A stretch of DNA of 64,000 nt from Naasia sp. SYSU D00948 (lineage in GTDB: Bacteria > Actinomycetota > Actinomycetes > Actinomycetales > Microbacteriaceae), in the NCBI RefSeq assembly GCF_017916515.1, contig NZ_JAFMTA010000001.1:372001-436000 (forward strand). The letters run 5' to 3'. Under the pieces are notes generated by a model, which made no database searches, was not told where the DNA came from, and worked only from the letters and a program-made list of their open reading frames with translations. The position numbers and the translations under genes were made by a program. Positions within the stretch are counted from its first letter, which is position 1; the number at the start of each line of letters is the position of its first letter. Positions 23,925 through 31,818 of the stretch are shown here, piece after piece.

Positions 23925-24596
23925 CTATGAGTCCATTCTGGCGAGCGGAGCACGTGCCTCCGTCACACTGCGCTGGAGAACGGCCGAACGGAGCGCCTCC
24001 CGGGCGAAGGCGGGATCCCCGGAGAGGGCCCCCTCGGCGTACGCTCCGGTCGCCATCGCCCGAAACAGGAGCGGAAGGGCGGGCGTCGTCACGGTCGCCC
24101 GCGACCCCGCTTCCTCGCCGCCCTCCTGCTCGACCCGCACCCGCCGGCCGGAGGCGCCCATCTCGACCACCACCGAGCTGCTTCCGCTTCGGATCAGGAG
24201 GATCCCCTCCTCGCGGCGCGGTTCGTCATCCTGGAGCAGGGCCTTGAGCGCCAGGAGGATCCACCGATCCTCCGACCGGTCGCCGGCAGGACCGGTCAGC
24301 ATGTAGGGCGTCCCCCAACGGATCAGCTCGAGGAGGACGGCCTCCAGTCCTCGCCCGCGCTCGGTCAGCCGGTACACGCCGCCTGCGTCCTGCACGACGA
24401 GACGGTCCTCGCGCATCCTGCGCAGCCGCTCGGCCAGCAGGTTGGACGCCATGCCGGGAAGGGTGCGCTGCAGCTCGCTGAACCGCTGCGGGGCGAGCAG
24501 CAGCTCCCGCACGAGCAGGAGCGTCCAGCGGTCGCCCACGAGATCCAGGGACCGGGCGACGCCGCAGTACTGCGCATAGCTCTTGCGGTCGGTCAC
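23925..24596 (-). CDS. HxlR-family winged-helix transcriptional regulator
   Basis: A 223-residue regulator. The N-terminal HxlR domain is clear: YCGVARSLDLVGDRWTLLLVRELL, RFSELQRTLPGMASNLLAERLRRMREDRLV, and VYRLTERGRGLEAVLLELIRWG. An extra C-terminal domain of about 110 residues is seen in longer actinobacterial HxlR proteins. GTG 24596 is preferred over GTG 24620, because a TATACT -10 lies 6 nt before it and the upstream GTG falls inside the operator. The mRNA is thus probably leaderless. It is divergent from an alpha/beta hydrolase and likely represses both. Confidence 0.87.
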   Translation of the reverse strand: MTDRKSYAQYCGVARSLDLVGDRWTLLLVRELLLAPQRFSELQRTLPGMASNLLAERLRRMREDRLVVQDAGGVYRLTERGRGLEAVLLELIRWGTPYMLTGPAGDRSEDRWILLALKALLQDDEPRREEGILLIRSGSSSVVVEMGASGRRVRVEQEGGEEAGSRATVTTPALPLLFRAMATGAYAEGALSGDPAFAREALRSAVLQRSVTEARAPLARMDS

Positions 24597-24602
24597 GCGG
24601 CG

Positions 24603-24634
24603 AGTATAGCGTCGGGGCACTTTAGAATCTAAAG
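24603..24634. promoter_or_regulatory. Divergent promoter with HxlR-type operator
   Basis: CTTTAGA-A-TCTAAAG (24620-24634) is a perfect 7-1-7 inverted repeat. It covers the region where the -35 of the regulator promoter should be (its -10 TATACT is on the minus strand at 24603-24608) and contains TAGAAT (24623-24628), a good -10 for the hydrolase on the plus strand. Binding would block both promoters. Confidence 0.7.
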
Positions 24635-24648
24635 CGGAAGGGTGGGCG

Positions 24649-25491
24649 ATGCACTCCCGAACAGTGGAAACGCCTCACGGCCGGGTTGCGATGACCGTCC
24701 GGGGCTCCGGGCCCGCGGTGGTCCTCGTGCACGGCATCCCGGGGAGCGCCCGGACCTGGGACCGGGTCGCCGAGCAGCTCGAGGACCGGTTCACCGTGTT
24801 CACGCCCGACCTCCTCGGCGTCGGAGGCAGCGACAGGCCCCGCGACCTCCGATCGCTGCTGGCGCCGGCGCAGGCAGCCGCGCTCGCCTCGGCACTCGGG
24901 AGCCAGGGGGTCGAGGACGCCACGGTCGTCGGGCACGACTTCGGCGGCCCTGTCGCGCTCACGCTCGCCGGTGCCGCACCCGGCACGGTGGCGCGGATCG
25001 CCCTGCTCGCGACGAACGCGTTCCCGAACACGCCCATCCCGATGCCGATCCGGGCGGTCACCTGGCCGGTGGCGGGGACGGCGCTCAGCCGACTGCTGTT
25101 CTCCCGGCCGTCGCTGCGGATGCTCCTCGGTCAGGGCACCGGCATCGGAGCCGCCCGCCTCACCGCGGCGTCCTACCTCGGCGACCGCGGTCAGGTGCGC
25201 TCGATCCGGCTCGTGTTCGCGGCCTGCCTGCAGAGGATGGAGGAGGTGTTCACGCCGGTGGAGCGAGCGCTCCGCGATTGGGAAGGCCCCGCCGCGGTGA
25301 TCTGGGGCGAACGCGACCCGTTCTTCCCGGTGGAGCAGGGCGAGCGGACGGCGGTGCTCGCCGGGACGCGGCTCATCGTCCTGCCGGGAGCCGGGCACTT
25401 CCTGCCGGAGGAGCGGCCCCGCGAGGTGGCGGAGGCGATCGCACGGCTGGTGGCGAGCAGCCCCGGCGTGCGGTCGGGGCGCGCCTCCTGA
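24649..25491 (+). CDS. Alpha/beta hydrolase, dehalogenase/epoxide-hydrolase type
   Basis: A 280-residue hydrolase with VLVHGIPGSARTWDRV (HG-P oxyanion motif), nucleophile elbow GHDFGG in which the nucleophile is Asp rather than Ser, WGERDPFFPVEQ and catalytic His in LPGAGHFLPEE. An Asp nucleophile with HGxP is the pattern of haloalkane dehalogenases, epoxide hydrolases and fluoroacetate dehalogenases. It is probably induced by the divergent HxlR regulator's ligand, as for many detoxification enzymes. Substrate unknown. Confidence 0.85.
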   Translation: MHSRTVETPHGRVAMTVRGSGPAVVLVHGIPGSARTWDRVAEQLEDRFTVFTPDLLGVGGSDRPRDLRSLLAPAQAAALASALGSQGVEDATVVGHDFGGPVALTLAGAAPGTVARIALLATNAFPNTPIPMPIRAVTWPVAGTALSRLLFSRPSLRMLLGQGTGIGAARLTAASYLGDRGQVRSIRLVFAACLQRMEEVFTPVERALRDWEGPAAVIWGERDPFFPVEQGERTAVLAGTRLIVLPGAGHFLPEERPREVAEAIARLVASSPGVRSGRAS

Positions 25492-25557
25492 CTCCTCCGG
25501 CCTCTGCACCGTGGCGCCGGAGCAGGGCACCAGGACTCATGTGATAGCCCTTGATGC

Positions 25558-26469
25558 ATGGCTGGAACCCGCTCGCGCACCGTGCTGGTGGTCGGGCAGG
25601 CCGCCCGTGACCTCGCGCTCCGCATCGAGGAGCTGCCGGAGTCCGGCGGCAGCACCGATGTCCGCGAGCGCCTCGAGATGCTCGGCGGGAAGGGCGCCAA
25701 CCAGGCGGTCGGACTGCGGCAGCTCGGCTCCCGCGTCGCGCTGCTCGCGGTCTTCGGTGAGGACGCCGTGGGCGAGCGCATGCGGGACGAGGCGATCGCG
25801 AGCGGCATCGACGTCTCCCCCGCCGTCCGCCGGGGCGCCACTGCGCTGCTCGTCGACGTCGTCGAGGCCGCCGGTCACCGGCGGCTGCTGGAGGACGTGC
25901 CACGCTCCTCGCTGCTGACCGCCGCGGACGTCCGCGGCGCCTCCGCGGCGTTCGGGCAGGCCGACACCGTGTGCCTCCAGCTGCAGCAGCCCGCCGAAGC
26001 CCTGCTCGCGGCCGCGGACCTGGCCCGGGAGAACGGCGCGCGGGTCGTGCTCGACGGGGGCATCGACGGCGACGCCCGCGACCGGCTCCTCGAGCTGGCG
26101 GACGTGGTGCGCGCCGACGCTCCCGAAGCCGCCGCCCTGGCCGGGATGGAGGTCCAGGACCAGGACGACGCCCGATCCGCGGCACAGCACCTCCTCGCCG
26201 CGGGTCCGTCGGTCGTCGCCCTCGCCGTGCCGGGGCAGGGCGATCTCGTCGCGTGGGCGGGCGGCGGGCGCTTCTTCCCCTACGGCGAGGAGAGCGTCGT
26301 CGACCCGACCGGCGCGGGCGACGCGTTCCTCGCCGGACTCGTCACCGGCCTCCGAGAGGGGCTCGAGCCCGAGGCCGCCGGGCGCCGCGCCTCCGCCGCC
26401 GCGAGCGCCACGGTCGCCCGCCTCGGCGGCCGCCCCGACCTCGCGTTCCTCGCGGCGGAGCCCTCGTGA
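25558..26469 (+). CDS. Ribokinase-family sugar kinase
   Basis: A 303-residue PfkB-fold kinase. It has the N-terminal VVGQAARDLALRIEELPESGGSTDVRERLEMLGGKGANQAV (ribokinase GGKGANQA signature) and DPTGAGDAFLAGLVTGL near residue 255 with the catalytic Asp. Similarity is to ribokinase, but relatives act on various sugars and nucleosides. The TGA overlaps the GTG of the GH65 gene (GTGA), so the two are translationally coupled and may handle one sugar. Confidence 0.85.
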   Translation: MAGTRSRTVLVVGQAARDLALRIEELPESGGSTDVRERLEMLGGKGANQAVGLRQLGSRVALLAVFGEDAVGERMRDEAIASGIDVSPAVRRGATALLVDVVEAAGHRRLLEDVPRSSLLTAADVRGASAAFGQADTVCLQLQQPAEALLAAADLARENGARVVLDGGIDGDARDRLLELADVVRADAPEAAALAGMEVQDQDDARSAAQHLLAAGPSVVALAVPGQGDLVAWAGGGRFFPYGEESVVDPTGAGDAFLAGLVTGLREGLEPEAAGRRASAAASATVARLGGRPDLAFLAAEPS

Positions 26470-28826
26470 TCGGCAGTCCCGGCTTCACGGTCGAGCCGTG
26501 GGGACTCACCGCCTCCGGCCCCGATCCGTCGGTCCTCGCCCAGACCGAGTCGCTGTTCGCGCTGTCCAACGGGCACATCGGGTGGCGCGGGAACCTCGAG
26601 GAGGGCGAGCCGCGCGGGATGCCCGGCTGCTACCTCAACGGCTTCTTCGAGGAGTACCCGCTCTCCCACGCGGAGCCGGGCTACGGCTATCCCGAGACGG
26701 GGGAGCTCCTCCTCAACACCGTGAACGGCAAGCTGCTGCGGCTCCTCGTGGACGACGAGCCGCTCGACGTGGACGAGGGCACCGCCCAGCGGCACGAGCG
26801 GCGCCTCGACTTCCGGGACGGCACGCTCCGCCGGGAGCTCGAGTGGACCTCGCCCTCCGGCCGCACGGTCCGGGTGCGATCGGCGCGGCTCGTGTCCCTC
26901 GTCGAGCGCTCGCTCGCCGCCATCGAGTACGAGGTCGAGGCCGTCGACGCCTGCCGGGTCGTCGTCCAGTCCGAGCTCCTCGCGAACGAGCCGCTGCCGT
27001 TCGAGCATCCCGACCCGACCGTCGCCGCCCGGCTGGCGCGACCGCTCGTCCCGGTCGCCCACGCCGCCGACGGCACGCGCGCCGAGCTCGTCCACCGCAC
27101 CGCGGCGAGCGGTCTCATGATGGCGGCCGGGATGGATCACCACATCTCCGCCCCGGCGGGGGCCGTCGTCGAGGCCGAGGGACTGCCGGACCTCGCGCGC
27201 ACGACGATCGCGGTTCAGCTCGCCGCGGGCGAGCGCCTCCGCATCGTCAAGTTCGTCGCCTACTGCTGGTCGCCCTCGCGAGGGGAGGCAGCGTTGAGGG
27301 ACGAGGTCGACGGAGTCCTGTCCGTGGCTCGGCGCAGCGGCTGGGAGACGCTGCTCGAGCGACAGCGGGCGTTCCTCGACGGGTTCTGGCGCACCGCCGA
27401 CGTCGAGGTGGAGGGCGACGCGGAGCTGCAGCAGGCGGTCCGCTTCGCCCTGTTCCACGTGCTGCAGGCCGGCGTCCGCGCCGAGGGACACGCCATCCCG
27501 GGCAAGGGGTTCACCGGCCCGGGCTACGACGGCCACGCCTTCTGGGAGACCGAGACCTTCGTGCTGCCGGTCCTCCTCGCCACCTGCCCCGAGGCCGCCC
27601 GCGATGCCCTGCGATGGAGGCACTCCACGCTGGATGAGGCCCGGCGACAGGCGTGCCTGCTGCGCCAGCGAGGCGCGGCCTTCCCCTGGCGCACGGTGAG
27701 CGGCCGGGAGTCCTCCGGCTACTGGCCGGCCAGCACGGCGGCGTTCCACATCAACGGCGACATCGCGGATGCCGTCCTCCGCTACGTGCGGGCGACGGGC
27801 GACCGCGAGTTCGAGGAGCGGTTCGGCGTCGAGCTGCTGGTCGAGACCGCCCGGCTGTGGATGGCCCTCGGCTACACCGGCGAGGACGGCGGCTTCCACA
27901 TCGACGGGGTGACGGGGCCGGACGAGTACTCCGCGGTCGTCGACGACAACCTGTACACGAACCTGGTGGCTTGGCAGAACCTGCGCGGCGCGGCCGAGGC
28001 GGCCACGAAGCACCCATCACGGGCTGAGGCGCTCGGAGTCGGCGACGCCGAGCTCGCCGAGTGGCGCCGGGCCGCGGACGCGATGGCGGTGCCCTACGAC
28101 GCGGTGCGGGAGGTCCACGCCCAGTCCCGCGACTTCACGCGGCGGGAGCGCTGGGACTTCGAGGCGACCTCGCCGGACGACTACCCGCTGATGGAGCACT
28201 TCCCCTACTTCGAGCTCTACCGGAAGCAGGTGGTGAAGCAGGCGGACCTCGTCCTCGCGATGGCGCAGTTCCCGGACGCCTTCAGCGGGGAGGAGAAGCT
28301 CCGCAACCTCGCGTACTACGAGGCCATCACGGCCCGGGACTCGTCCCTGTCGGCCGCGACCTCCGCCGTGCTCGCCGCCGAGGTCGGCGACCTGCGGCTC
28401 GCGTCCGAGTACGCGGCGGAGACCGCGCTCATCGACCTCGACGACATCCACGACAGCGTCCAGGACGGGCTCCACCTCGCGGCCCTCGCGGGAGTCTGGA
28501 CGGCGATCGTCGCCGGGTACGCGGGGATGCGTCACGAGCCCGACGGGCTCCGCTTCGCTCCGCGGCTTCCCGACGGGCTGACCCGGCTCTCGTTCGGCCT
28601 CCGCCTTCCGGGCGGAGCGCTCCGGGTTGACGTGCGCCCGGACACGACGACGTACGCCTGGAACGGCGACTCGCCCCTCGTGCTGCGGCACTTCCGGGAC
28701 ACCGCGGAGGTGCGCCCCGGCGAGCCGGTCACCCTGCCGACCCCGCCGCTGCGGGCGCCCGGGATCCCGATCAGGCAGCCGCCCGGCCGCGCTCCGCGCA
28801 CCCTCATCTCCCGCAACGGCGACTGA
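26466..28826 (+). CDS. Glycoside hydrolase family 65 protein (maltose/trehalose phosphorylase-like)
   Basis: A 786-residue GH65 enzyme, no signal peptide. Layout: N-terminal beta-sandwich (QTESLFALSNGHIGWRGNLEEGEP), linker, (alpha/alpha)6 barrel with KGFTGPGYDGHAFWETETFVLP and the catalytic acid Glu in DGVTGPDEYSAVVDDNLYTN, and the phosphate-binding region near HDSVQDGLHLAALAGVW, then a small C-terminal sheet. Most relatives phosphorolyse alpha-glucosides (maltose, trehalose, kojibiose, nigerose) to beta-glucose 1-phosphate. No beta-phosphoglucomutase is next to it, though a similar HAD gene lies at 45676. GTG start overlapping the kinase stop. Confidence 0.9.
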   Translation: MIGSPGFTVEPWGLTASGPDPSVLAQTESLFALSNGHIGWRGNLEEGEPRGMPGCYLNGFFEEYPLSHAEPGYGYPETGELLLNTVNGKLLRLLVDDEPLDVDEGTAQRHERRLDFRDGTLRRELEWTSPSGRTVRVRSARLVSLVERSLAAIEYEVEAVDACRVVVQSELLANEPLPFEHPDPTVAARLARPLVPVAHAADGTRAELVHRTAASGLMMAAGMDHHISAPAGAVVEAEGLPDLARTTIAVQLAAGERLRIVKFVAYCWSPSRGEAALRDEVDGVLSVARRSGWETLLERQRAFLDGFWRTADVEVEGDAELQQAVRFALFHVLQAGVRAEGHAIPGKGFTGPGYDGHAFWETETFVLPVLLATCPEAARDALRWRHSTLDEARRQACLLRQRGAAFPWRTVSGRESSGYWPASTAAFHINGDIADAVLRYVRATGDREFEERFGVELLVETARLWMALGYTGEDGGFHIDGVTGPDEYSAVVDDNLYTNLVAWQNLRGAAEAATKHPSRAEALGVGDAELAEWRRAADAMAVPYDAVREVHAQSRDFTRRERWDFEATSPDDYPLMEHFPYFELYRKQVVKQADLVLAMAQFPDAFSGEEKLRNLAYYEAITARDSSLSAATSAVLAAEVGDLRLASEYAAETALIDLDDIHDSVQDGLHLAALAGVWTAIVAGYAGMRHEPDGLRFAPRLPDGLTRLSFGLRLPGGALRVDVRPDTTTYAWNGDSPLVLRHFRDTAEVRPGEPVTLPTPPLRAPGIPIRQPPGRAPRTLISRNGD

Positions 28827-28831
28827 CGGAG

Positions 28832-28845
28832 GCGGCACCTGCCGC
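28832..28845. terminator. Short hairpin between convergent genes
   Basis: GCGGCA-CC-TGCCGC sits 6 nt after the GH65 stop. It is short with a very small loop, so it is only a weak terminator candidate. Confidence 0.3.
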
Positions 28846-28864
28846 GCTCAGCTGCAGGACGCGA

Positions 28865-29533
28865 TCACCGCTGCTCCATCGGCTCCCCGGTGGGACCGGC
28901 GGGCTCCTCGACGCCGACGCCGGTGACCGGGTCGCCCATCCAGGTCCGGCACGTCCAGCCGCCCGCGGTCCGCTCGAGCACGGCGACGCCCGTGTTGTCC
29001 AGCCAGTGGTGCCGGGCCTCCTCGAGTCCGAGGTTGTCCGCCCGCAGGGACGCCCAGCAGCGGATGGCCGCGCCGTGGCTCACGACCGCGACCGTCCCGT
29101 GCCCGTCGTCCCCGGCACGGAGCAGCGCCTCGTCGATCACCGACTCGAACCGCTCGACGAACTCGTGCCCGTCCTCGGCGCCGGGCATCCGGACGTCGAG
29201 GTCACCGCGCGCCCACGACAGCACCACCTCGACGTACTCCCGCACCGCAGCGTGGCTCCCCTTCCGCTCGAGCGTGCCCGCGGCGATCTCGCGGATGCCG
29301 TCCCGCTCGGCCGGCTCGAGCGCGAGCGCCCGCGCGAGCGGCGCGGCCGTCTGCTGTGCGCGCAGCGCGGTCGACACCCAGATCGACCCGATGTCCTCGC
29401 CGTCGAGAGCGGCGGGCAGGAGGGCCGCCTGCTCCCGGCCGAGGCCGGTCAGGGCGGGCCCGGGAACCACCGTGTCGAGGATGCCGTCCACGTTCGACTG
29501 GATCTGGCCGTGGCGGATGAGCAGGAGACGCAT
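28865..29533 (-). CDS. Histidine phosphatase family protein (phosphoglycerate-mutase-like)
   Basis: A 222-residue enzyme of the histidine phosphatase superfamily. LLLIRHGQIQSNVDG at residues 2-16 contains the phospho-acceptor RHG motif. VSTALRAQQTAAPLARALAL, an EIAAGTLERKG acid motif and VAVVSHGAAIRCWA with the second catalytic His are in the expected order. Start ATG 29533 opens straight into strand one; an ATG six codons upstream is also possible. The substrate (sugar phosphate, or broad) is unknown. Confidence 0.85.
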   Translation of the reverse strand: MRLLLIRHGQIQSNVDGILDTVVPGPALTGLGREQAALLPAALDGEDIGSIWVSTALRAQQTAAPLARALALEPAERDGIREIAAGTLERKGSHAAVREYVEVVLSWARGDLDVRMPGAEDGHEFVERFESVIDEALLRAGDDGHGTVAVVSHGAAIRCWASLRADNLGLEEARHHWLDNTGVAVLERTAGGWTCRTWMGDPVTGVGVEEPAGPTGEPMEQR

Positions 29534-29762
29534 CCTCCCACCCTGCCCCATCCGCCAGAGGGTTCCCCGGGCGCCGGCCGGCGAGCGCGGAGAGCGATCG
29601 CAGGAAGGCGGTGCGGCCGCCGTCGTCGAGCGCGTCGAACAGGTGCTGCACATCGAGCGCCGGGAGCAGGGCCAGTCGCCACCTGCCGCGTCCTGCACTG
29701 CACGGTCGACGCCGTCGTCCTCGCCGCACTGCTCGGCGGGATGCTGCAGCGGTGACCACCGG
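29534..29762 (-). other. Gap with coding-like composition between two phosphatase genes
   Basis: In one minus-strand frame about 34 consecutive codons around 29583-29684 read WRLALLPALDVQHLFDAL and continue DDGGRTAFLRSLSALAG, with 31 of 34 ending in G or C. No start codon with a ribosome binding site precedes it and no stop ends it before it runs into the downstream phosphatase in another frame. It may be the remnant of a gene or a fused or frameshifted piece. Confidence 0.35.
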
Positions 29763-30407
29763 TCACCGTCCCGGGACCCGATTCCAGCCGACGAGCACCC
29801 GCCGGCCGTGCTCGAAGCCCAGGACGCTGATCGCCGCGGTGTCGAGGGCGAGGAGCCGCCCGTCGCGGACCTCGAGCGCGAGCCACACCGCGGCGAGCGC
29901 CCGGAGGAAGTGGCCGTGCGAGAACAGGAGCGCCTTCTCCCGGCGCTCGAGGACGGGCTCCGTGCGCTCCAGCACGGCAAGGGCGCGACGCCGGATGTCG
30001 CCGGCCGTCTCGCCCGGGGTGTCCCCCGGCGGGACCCCGTCCGTCCAGATCGTCCACGCGCCGCCGCGGCGCTCCCGGATCTCCCTGCTCGTGATCCCCT
30101 CGTAGGCGCCGTAGTCCCACTCGGCCAGGTTCTCGTCCTGCACCGCGTCACCGAAGCCCGCGAGCCGGGCGGTCTCCCGAGCACGGGTCAGTGGGCTGGT
30201 CAGGACGAGGCCGAACCGGATCCCGGCGAGCGCCTGACCCACCAGCTCGGCCTTGTACTCGCCCGCCTGCGACAGCGGGATGTCGGTCCGGCCGGTGTGC
30301 CGGCCGGTGCGGCTCCACTCGGTCTCGCCGTGCCGCACCAGGACGATCTTGGGGTCGTCCGGCCCGTGTCCGGTGTCGGGCGCGATCGCCGTGCCGTCCT
30401 CCTTCAT
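29763..30407 (-). CDS. Histidine phosphatase family protein
   Basis: A 214-residue histidine phosphatase. The RHG motif is in KIVLVRHGETEWSRTGRHTGRTDIPL (about residues 20-45), followed by LTSPLTRARETARLAGF, ENLAEWDYGAYEGITSREIRE (acid/base Glu region) and ALLFSHGHFLRALAA with the second His. The pattern is close to cobalamin-type and acid-phosphatase-like members. It resembles its neighbour at 28865 only at family level, so they are not a recent duplication. Confidence 0.87.
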   Translation of the reverse strand: MKEDGTAIAPDTGHGPDDPKIVLVRHGETEWSRTGRHTGRTDIPLSQAGEYKAELVGQALAGIRFGLVLTSPLTRARETARLAGFGDAVQDENLAEWDYGAYEGITSREIRERRGGAWTIWTDGVPPGDTPGETAGDIRRRALAVLERTEPVLERREKALLFSHGHFLRALAAVWLALEVRDGRLLALDTAAISVLGFEHGRRVLVGWNRVPGR

Positions 30408-30462
30408 CGCGCCTCCAAGGCACTCGTCGGGCTCGTCGGGGACCCCGGCTCCGCCTCGGATG

Positions 30463-31710
30463 TCAGGCGACGTGCCGGGCGCCGGGGGCGAGATCGAGCG
30501 CCCGCTCGCGGACGAGCCCGAGCGCGTAGTGGATGGCGCCGGTTCCGACCGCTTCCGGTCCGAGCCGGGAGGCGACCAGCTCGGGCGCGGTCGGATCGTC
30601 GCTGTCCGCCAGGGTGGCCCGGGCGCGACGGATCACGGCAGGCAGCGCGTCTGCGATCGCGCCGCCGACGATGACCAGATCGACATCCAGCAGGTCCCCG
30701 ACCACGAGGCAGATCACGGCGAGCCGGTCGCCGAGGCGGTCGAGGATCGCGATGGCGGCGGCATCGCCCGCGTCCGCCGCCTCCTCGACGTCGCTCTCCC
30801 GTAGCGTGTCCGGATCGAGACGGCCCAGCAGGCTCCCCTCGGGCAGCGTGCCCGATCGGATCGCCTCGATCGCCCAGGCCCTGCACAGCAGCGCGAGCCC
30901 GTCCGGCGATCCGACGCCCTCGACCCGGTCCAGGAAGCGCATCTCGCCCGCGCCGCCCCGCCGGCCGCGGATGAGCCGGCCGTCGATCATGAGCCCGGAT
31001 CCGATGCCCTCGCCGACCACCATCGCCACGTACGAGTGCACCCCCCGACCGCGCCCCTCCTCGACCGCGCCCTCCGCGATGGCGAGGAGATTGGCGTCGT
31101 TCTCGATCTGGACGATCGGCGCGAGCCCGGCCAGGGTCGAGCCGAAGCCGGGGTTCACGAGCTCCCAGAACCAGTGGTGCCCGGGCGAGCGGCCGGCGTC
31201 GTCCACCGGAGCCGGCACGCCGACCGTGATCGCGAGCACCTGCCGCGGGTCGACACCCGACGACGCGATCGCCTGCTCGATGGTCCGCCTCGCGAAGGCC
31301 CTCCGGGCCTCGGCGTCGGCGAGGCGGTCGATGCTCTCCGGAGTCCGCGCGGGGATGCCGACCGTCGAGCGGGCGAGCGGGGTGCCGCGAAGATCGGCGA
31401 CGGTCGCGGTCATGTGGTCGTAGCCCGCGTCGAGCCCCACCACGACTGCGGCGCGGTCGCTCAGCGCGTAGCGGCGGGCCGGGCGCCCCTTCCGATAGTC
31501 GCCGACGGCACGGGCATCGTCGACCTCGTCGAGCCATCCCTGCCGGACGAGGTGGTCGCACACGCCGATGACGGTCGACCGGGTGAGCCCGGTCCACGCC
31601 ATCGCGTCGGACGCGGTGAACGCGTCGACGTCCCAGGCGTGGTCCAGGACGCGGCGGGCGTTGAGCGCGCGGAGGACTTGAGGGGACGACCCGGTGAGCA
31701 CGCGATCCAC
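30463..31710 (-). CDS. ROK-family transcriptional regulator (XylR/NagC type)
   Basis: A 415-residue ROK repressor. An N-terminal winged HTH (SPQVLRALNARRVLDHAW...SDAMAWTGLTRSTVIGVCDHLVRQGWL) is followed by a ROK domain with VVGLDAGYDHMTATVADL, IENDANLLAIAEG and GEGIGSGLMIDGRLIRGRRGGAGEM. The zinc-binding cysteine cluster of many ROK kinases is absent, since the region after GEM lacks the C-x-C-x4-C pattern, consistent with a regulator. GTG with an AGGAAAGG site 6-7 nt upstream. Divergent from the sugar importer/alpha-glucosidase operon, with an operator between. Confidence 0.88.
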   Translation of the reverse strand: MDRVLTGSSPQVLRALNARRVLDHAWDVDAFTASDAMAWTGLTRSTVIGVCDHLVRQGWLDEVDDARAVGDYRKGRPARRYALSDRAAVVVGLDAGYDHMTATVADLRGTPLARSTVGIPARTPESIDRLADAEARRAFARRTIEQAIASSGVDPRQVLAITVGVPAPVDDAGRSPGHHWFWELVNPGFGSTLAGLAPIVQIENDANLLAIAEGAVEEGRGRGVHSYVAMVVGEGIGSGLMIDGRLIRGRRGGAGEMRFLDRVEGVGSPDGLALLCRAWAIEAIRSGTLPEGSLLGRLDPDTLRESDVEEAADAGDAAAIAILDRLGDRLAVICLVVGDLLDVDLVIVGGAIADALPAVIRRARATLADSDDPTAPELVASRLGPEAVGTGAIHYALGLVRERALDLAPGARHVA

Positions 31711-31753
31711 TCTTGACCTTTCCTGTGGTTCAGGAGCACTATTACCACGCCGA

Positions 31754-31776
31754 ATAGATCTAGAGCCTAGATTTAT
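31754..31776. promoter_or_regulatory. ROK-type operator in the divergent promoter region
   Basis: ATAGATCTAG-AGC-CTAGATTTAT is a 10-3-10 inverted repeat matching at 9 of 10 positions, strongly AT-rich against its surroundings. TAGATT (31768-31773) inside it could be the -10 for the plus-strand operon. Position between the ROK gene and the importer suggests repression of both. Confidence 0.7.
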
Positions 31777-31818
31777 CCGTTCCCGGCGTCCAGCGCCGCT
31801 TCCCAGGGAGACGATGAC

